A program made the position numbers and the translations under genes. A stretch of 64,000 nucleotides of DNA, taken from contig NZ_JAHZST010000012.1 in NCBI RefSeq assembly GCF_019457885.1, positions 1 to 64,000 of the forward strand, given 5' to 3'. Position 1 is the stretch's first letter, and every line of letters begins with the position of its first letter. Of this stretch, positions 62,498 through 64,000 are shown piece after piece. Source of the stretch: Shewanella nanhaiensis. Lineage in GTDB: Bacteria > Pseudomonadota > Gammaproteobacteria > Enterobacterales > Shewanellaceae. The notes under the pieces were generated by a model. It was not told the DNA's origin and made no database searches. It worked only from the letters and a program-made list of their open reading frames with translations.

Positions 62498-62604
62498 GCA
62501 AAGAAGTGCGATGACTTCGTCATCTTCTAGGACAGTCGCAAGCTCCTTGCTAGGACGTTCGCCAGCTCACTACGAGAGCGGCCTTCGGCCTGCTATAAAG
62601 GCTA
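62498..62604 (+). repeat. 3'-end repeat, copy after rssB
   Basis: It begins 3 bases after the rssB stop and aligns with the minus-strand copy 57806-57912 without gaps. Hairpins: GATGAC-TTC-GTCATC, GCAAG-CTC-CTTGC and GGCC-TTC-GGCC. The first hairpin shows compensatory changes relative to the other copies. Confidence 0.8.
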
Positions 62605-62752
62605 AGAAGATCGCCGCTCTTATCTCTTGGTTGTATAGACTCTAGCAGTCGCTTGCGACGCTCTAGCCTTGACGAAGTCACGTTCTAGCAGGACAAAACC
62701 CATCCTTCTTTATAAAACAAACTAGACGGCAAAATGCCGACGTACAAATACA

Positions 62753-62784
62753 AAAACGCCTTACTATTACTAGTAAGGCGTTTT
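62753..62784 (-). terminator. Terminator of the POT transporter gene
   Basis: A perfect 14-bp stem (AAAACGCCTTACTA/TAGTAAGGCGTTTT) with a 4-base loop. It works in both directions in principle, and lies 78 bases beyond the transporter stop with the tandem repeat in between. Confidence 0.9.
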
Positions 62785-62791
62785 ATCATTT

Positions 62792-62846
62792 TAGAACCTA
62801 GAACCTAGAACCTAGAACCTAGAACCTAGAACCTAGAACCTAGAAC
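62792..62846 (-). repeat. Tandem heptamer repeat (TAGAACC)n
   Basis: Seven perfect copies of TAGAACC plus six bases of an eighth, 55 bases in all. It lies in the 3' untranslated part of the transporter transcript, between the stop codon and the terminator. On the transcript it reads GGTTCTA. Confidence 0.95.
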
Positions 62847-62861
62847 TGTGAATATATAAGC

Positions 62862-64000
62862 TTAGTGCTTTATACCTTCATGCTCTGCAGTCACAGCCAT
62901 CTCTTCTTCAAGCGCTTCTTCTTCTGTGTGTACGGGGCCGTCTTCAGCACCGTGCATCCAGTCGACTAACTTATCAGCCATAAAGTAAAGTAGGATACCT
63001 GAAGCCGCAGCGGTAATTGCAATACCTGCGAAGATAGACATTGCATTGGCAAGCTGTTCCTCTTTTGGACCACCGTGACCGATAAATGAACCGACAACTC
63101 CACCAATCTTATTCGCTGCAGCAACGAATAGGAACCAAGCACCCATCATTAGTGATGCAATACGCAGTGGAGCAAGTTTAGTCACCATTGAAAGACCAAT
63201 TGGAGATAGACAAAGCTCACCCATGGTATGGAAGAAGTAGGCACCGACTAACCACCACATGCTTGATTTAGCATTGGCATCGCCTCCCATTTCAAGTACT
63301 GCACCAATCATAAATAGGAAGCCGATACCGAGTAGAACAAGACCTAAAGCAAATTTCACTGGTGAGTTTGGCTCATTCTTACCTAAGCGGATCCAAATTG
63401 AAGCCACAACCGGTGCAAAAATAACGATAAACATCGCATTCAGTGATTGAAACCAAGTCGTAGGAACTTCCCAACTGCCTATGCTTCTGTCTGTGAAGTC
63501 ATTGGTGAACAGGTTCATTAGACCGCCAGCCTGTTCAAAGCCAGCCCAGAAGATGATGGTGAATAGACCCATGATCATAATAACTTTGATACGGTCACGT
63601 TCAACTTTAGTCAGAGGCTCTTTACGTACTTCACCTTTTTCAGCAGCTTTCTCTTTTTCAAGTTGCGCAGCTGGTCTACGACCAATATCACCAAGTAGCT
63701 TTTGAGCAAACATGAACTGAATAATTAATGATAAAACCATACCAATACCGGCACAGATGAAACCTGCTTGGAAGTTACCGTCGAAGTAAGCTACAACAGA
63801 ACCAACAATAATACCTGAAAGGAATGCACCAACGTTGATACCCATGTAGAAGATAGTGAAAGCACCGTCACGACGGTGGTCGCCCTCTTCATAAAGATCA
63901 CCAACCATAGTTGAGATATTTGGCTTAAATAGACCATTACCTAAAATAAGTACACCAAGACCTAGGTAGAAAACTTCAGTTTCCATTCCTGGTACCCAAG
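62862..64000 (-). CDS. POT/PTR-family peptide transporter (5' end cut by window)
   Basis: Proton-dependent oligopeptide transporters import di- and tripeptides across the inner membrane. The visible 379 or so residues hold the C-terminal three-quarters: GNGLFKPNISTMVG and the PTR2 signature FTIFYMGINVGAFLSG, then about nine membrane helices, and a charged tail ending HEGIKH. The frame is open to the window edge, so the start lies further right; the ATG at 63986 is internal (family length about 500). It is unrelated to the flagellar genes. Confidence 0.92.
   Translation of the reverse strand, partial: WVPGMETEVFYLGLGVLILGNGLFKPNISTMVGDLYEEGDHRRDGAFTIFYMGINVGAFLSGIIVGSVVAYFDGNFQAGFICAGIGMVLSLIIQFMFAQKLLGDIGRRPAAQLEKEKAAEKGEVRKEPLTKVERDRIKVIMIMGLFTIIFWAGFEQAGGLMNLFTNDFTDRSIGSWEVPTTWFQSLNAMFIVIFAPVVASIWIRLGKNEPNSPVKFALGLVLLGIGFLFMIGAVLEMGGDANAKSSMWWLVGAYFFHTMGELCLSPIGLSMVTKLAPLRIASLMMGAWFLFVAAANKIGGVVGSFIGHGGPKEEQLANAMSIFAGIAITAAASGILLYFMADKLVDWMHGAEDGPVHTEEEALEEEMAVTAEHEGIKH

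Larger units (their letters stand above)
62496..62861. other. Repeat-rich intergenic region
   Basis: This 366-base stretch between rssB and the transporter holds the 107-base 3'-end repeat (62498-62604), further short hairpins (GTCGC-TT-GCGAC about 62647, TGAC-GAA-GTCA about 62669) that look like a partial inverted copy, the transporter terminator and a 7-base tandem repeat. No gene is seen. Confidence 0.7.

Noticed and set aside
57806..62604. Inverted 107-base repeats flanking the FhlB-like, FliK-like, mlaA and rssB genes, as ends of a composite mobile element
   Set aside because: Both repeats start right after stop codons in the same direction relative to transcription, and a third copy lies after the DUF2802 gene. 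No transposase lies between. A 3'-end repeat family explains this better.
62792..62846. Tandem repeats as a CRISPR array
   Set aside because: Units are 7 bases with no spacers and no cas genes nearby.

Overview
The window is almost entirely one polar-flagellum and chemotaxis gene cluster from a gammaproteobacterium, most likely Shewanella. The reasons are the gene order (flgT, flgOP, flgNMA, cheVR, flgB-L, two ~272-residue flagellins, flaG, fliD, flaI-like, fliS, flrABC, fliE-R, flhBAFG, fliA, cheYZAB, parC/parP, cheW, DUF2802), the FlrA/FlrB/FlrC and FlhF/FlhG regulators of polar flagellates, and the protein sequences. All identifications are from reading the sequence and recalling families; no search was run. 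The species is not determined.

Region by region. 1-1700 is accessory DNA: the 3' end of an IS3-family transposase, two ~97-bp direct repeats, an unknown secreted protein and a tRNA-Arg(CCU). 1750-8200 holds H-ring and basal-disk genes (flgT, flgO, flgP), an unexpected two-domain GSCFA/SGNH protein, and flgN-flgM-flgA. 8300-10200 is cheV and cheR. 10400-21600 is the rod, hook, ring and junction set flgBCDEFGHIJKL. 21600-26200 is the filament set (flaA, flaB, flaG, fliD, flaI-like, fliS). 26500-30650 is the regulatory cascade flrA, flrBC. 30850-46700 is the MS-ring, C-ring and export apparatus. 46700-57650 is flhF, flhG, fliA, the che operon with polar array-positioning genes parC and parP, and DUF2802. 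57900-60200 (minus) is a second, paralogous hook-length/export-switch pair (FhlB-like and FliK-like). 60450-62500 is an MlaA-like protein and an RssB-like response regulator. The right edge is a POT-family transporter, cut by the window end.

Regulation is readable from the DNA. I find eleven sites matching the sigma-54 consensus (TGGCACG-N4-TTGCW) with exact -24/-12 spacing, before flgT, the GSCFA gene, flgO, flgA, flgB, flgF, flgJ, flrB, fliE, fliK and flhA. Three sigma-28 (FliA) promoters of the form TAAA-N15-GCCGNTNN (or close) lie before flgO, flgM and flaB. This fits a hierarchy in which FlrA switches on flrBC and the core export genes, FlrC then drives hook and basal-body operons, and FliA drives late genes while FlgM restrains it. 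The promoters also correct several start codons (flgB, flgF, flaB, probably flhA).

The most unusual items are: a structured repeat that starts within a few bases of the stop codons of three genes and whose first hairpin shows compensatory changes; the sigma-54-driven GSCFA/SGNH protein inside the flagellar cluster; the second FliK/FhlB switch pair; an unknown membrane protein between cheB and parC; a triplicated acidic motif in CheA; and an MlaA homologue with no lipobox cysteine.
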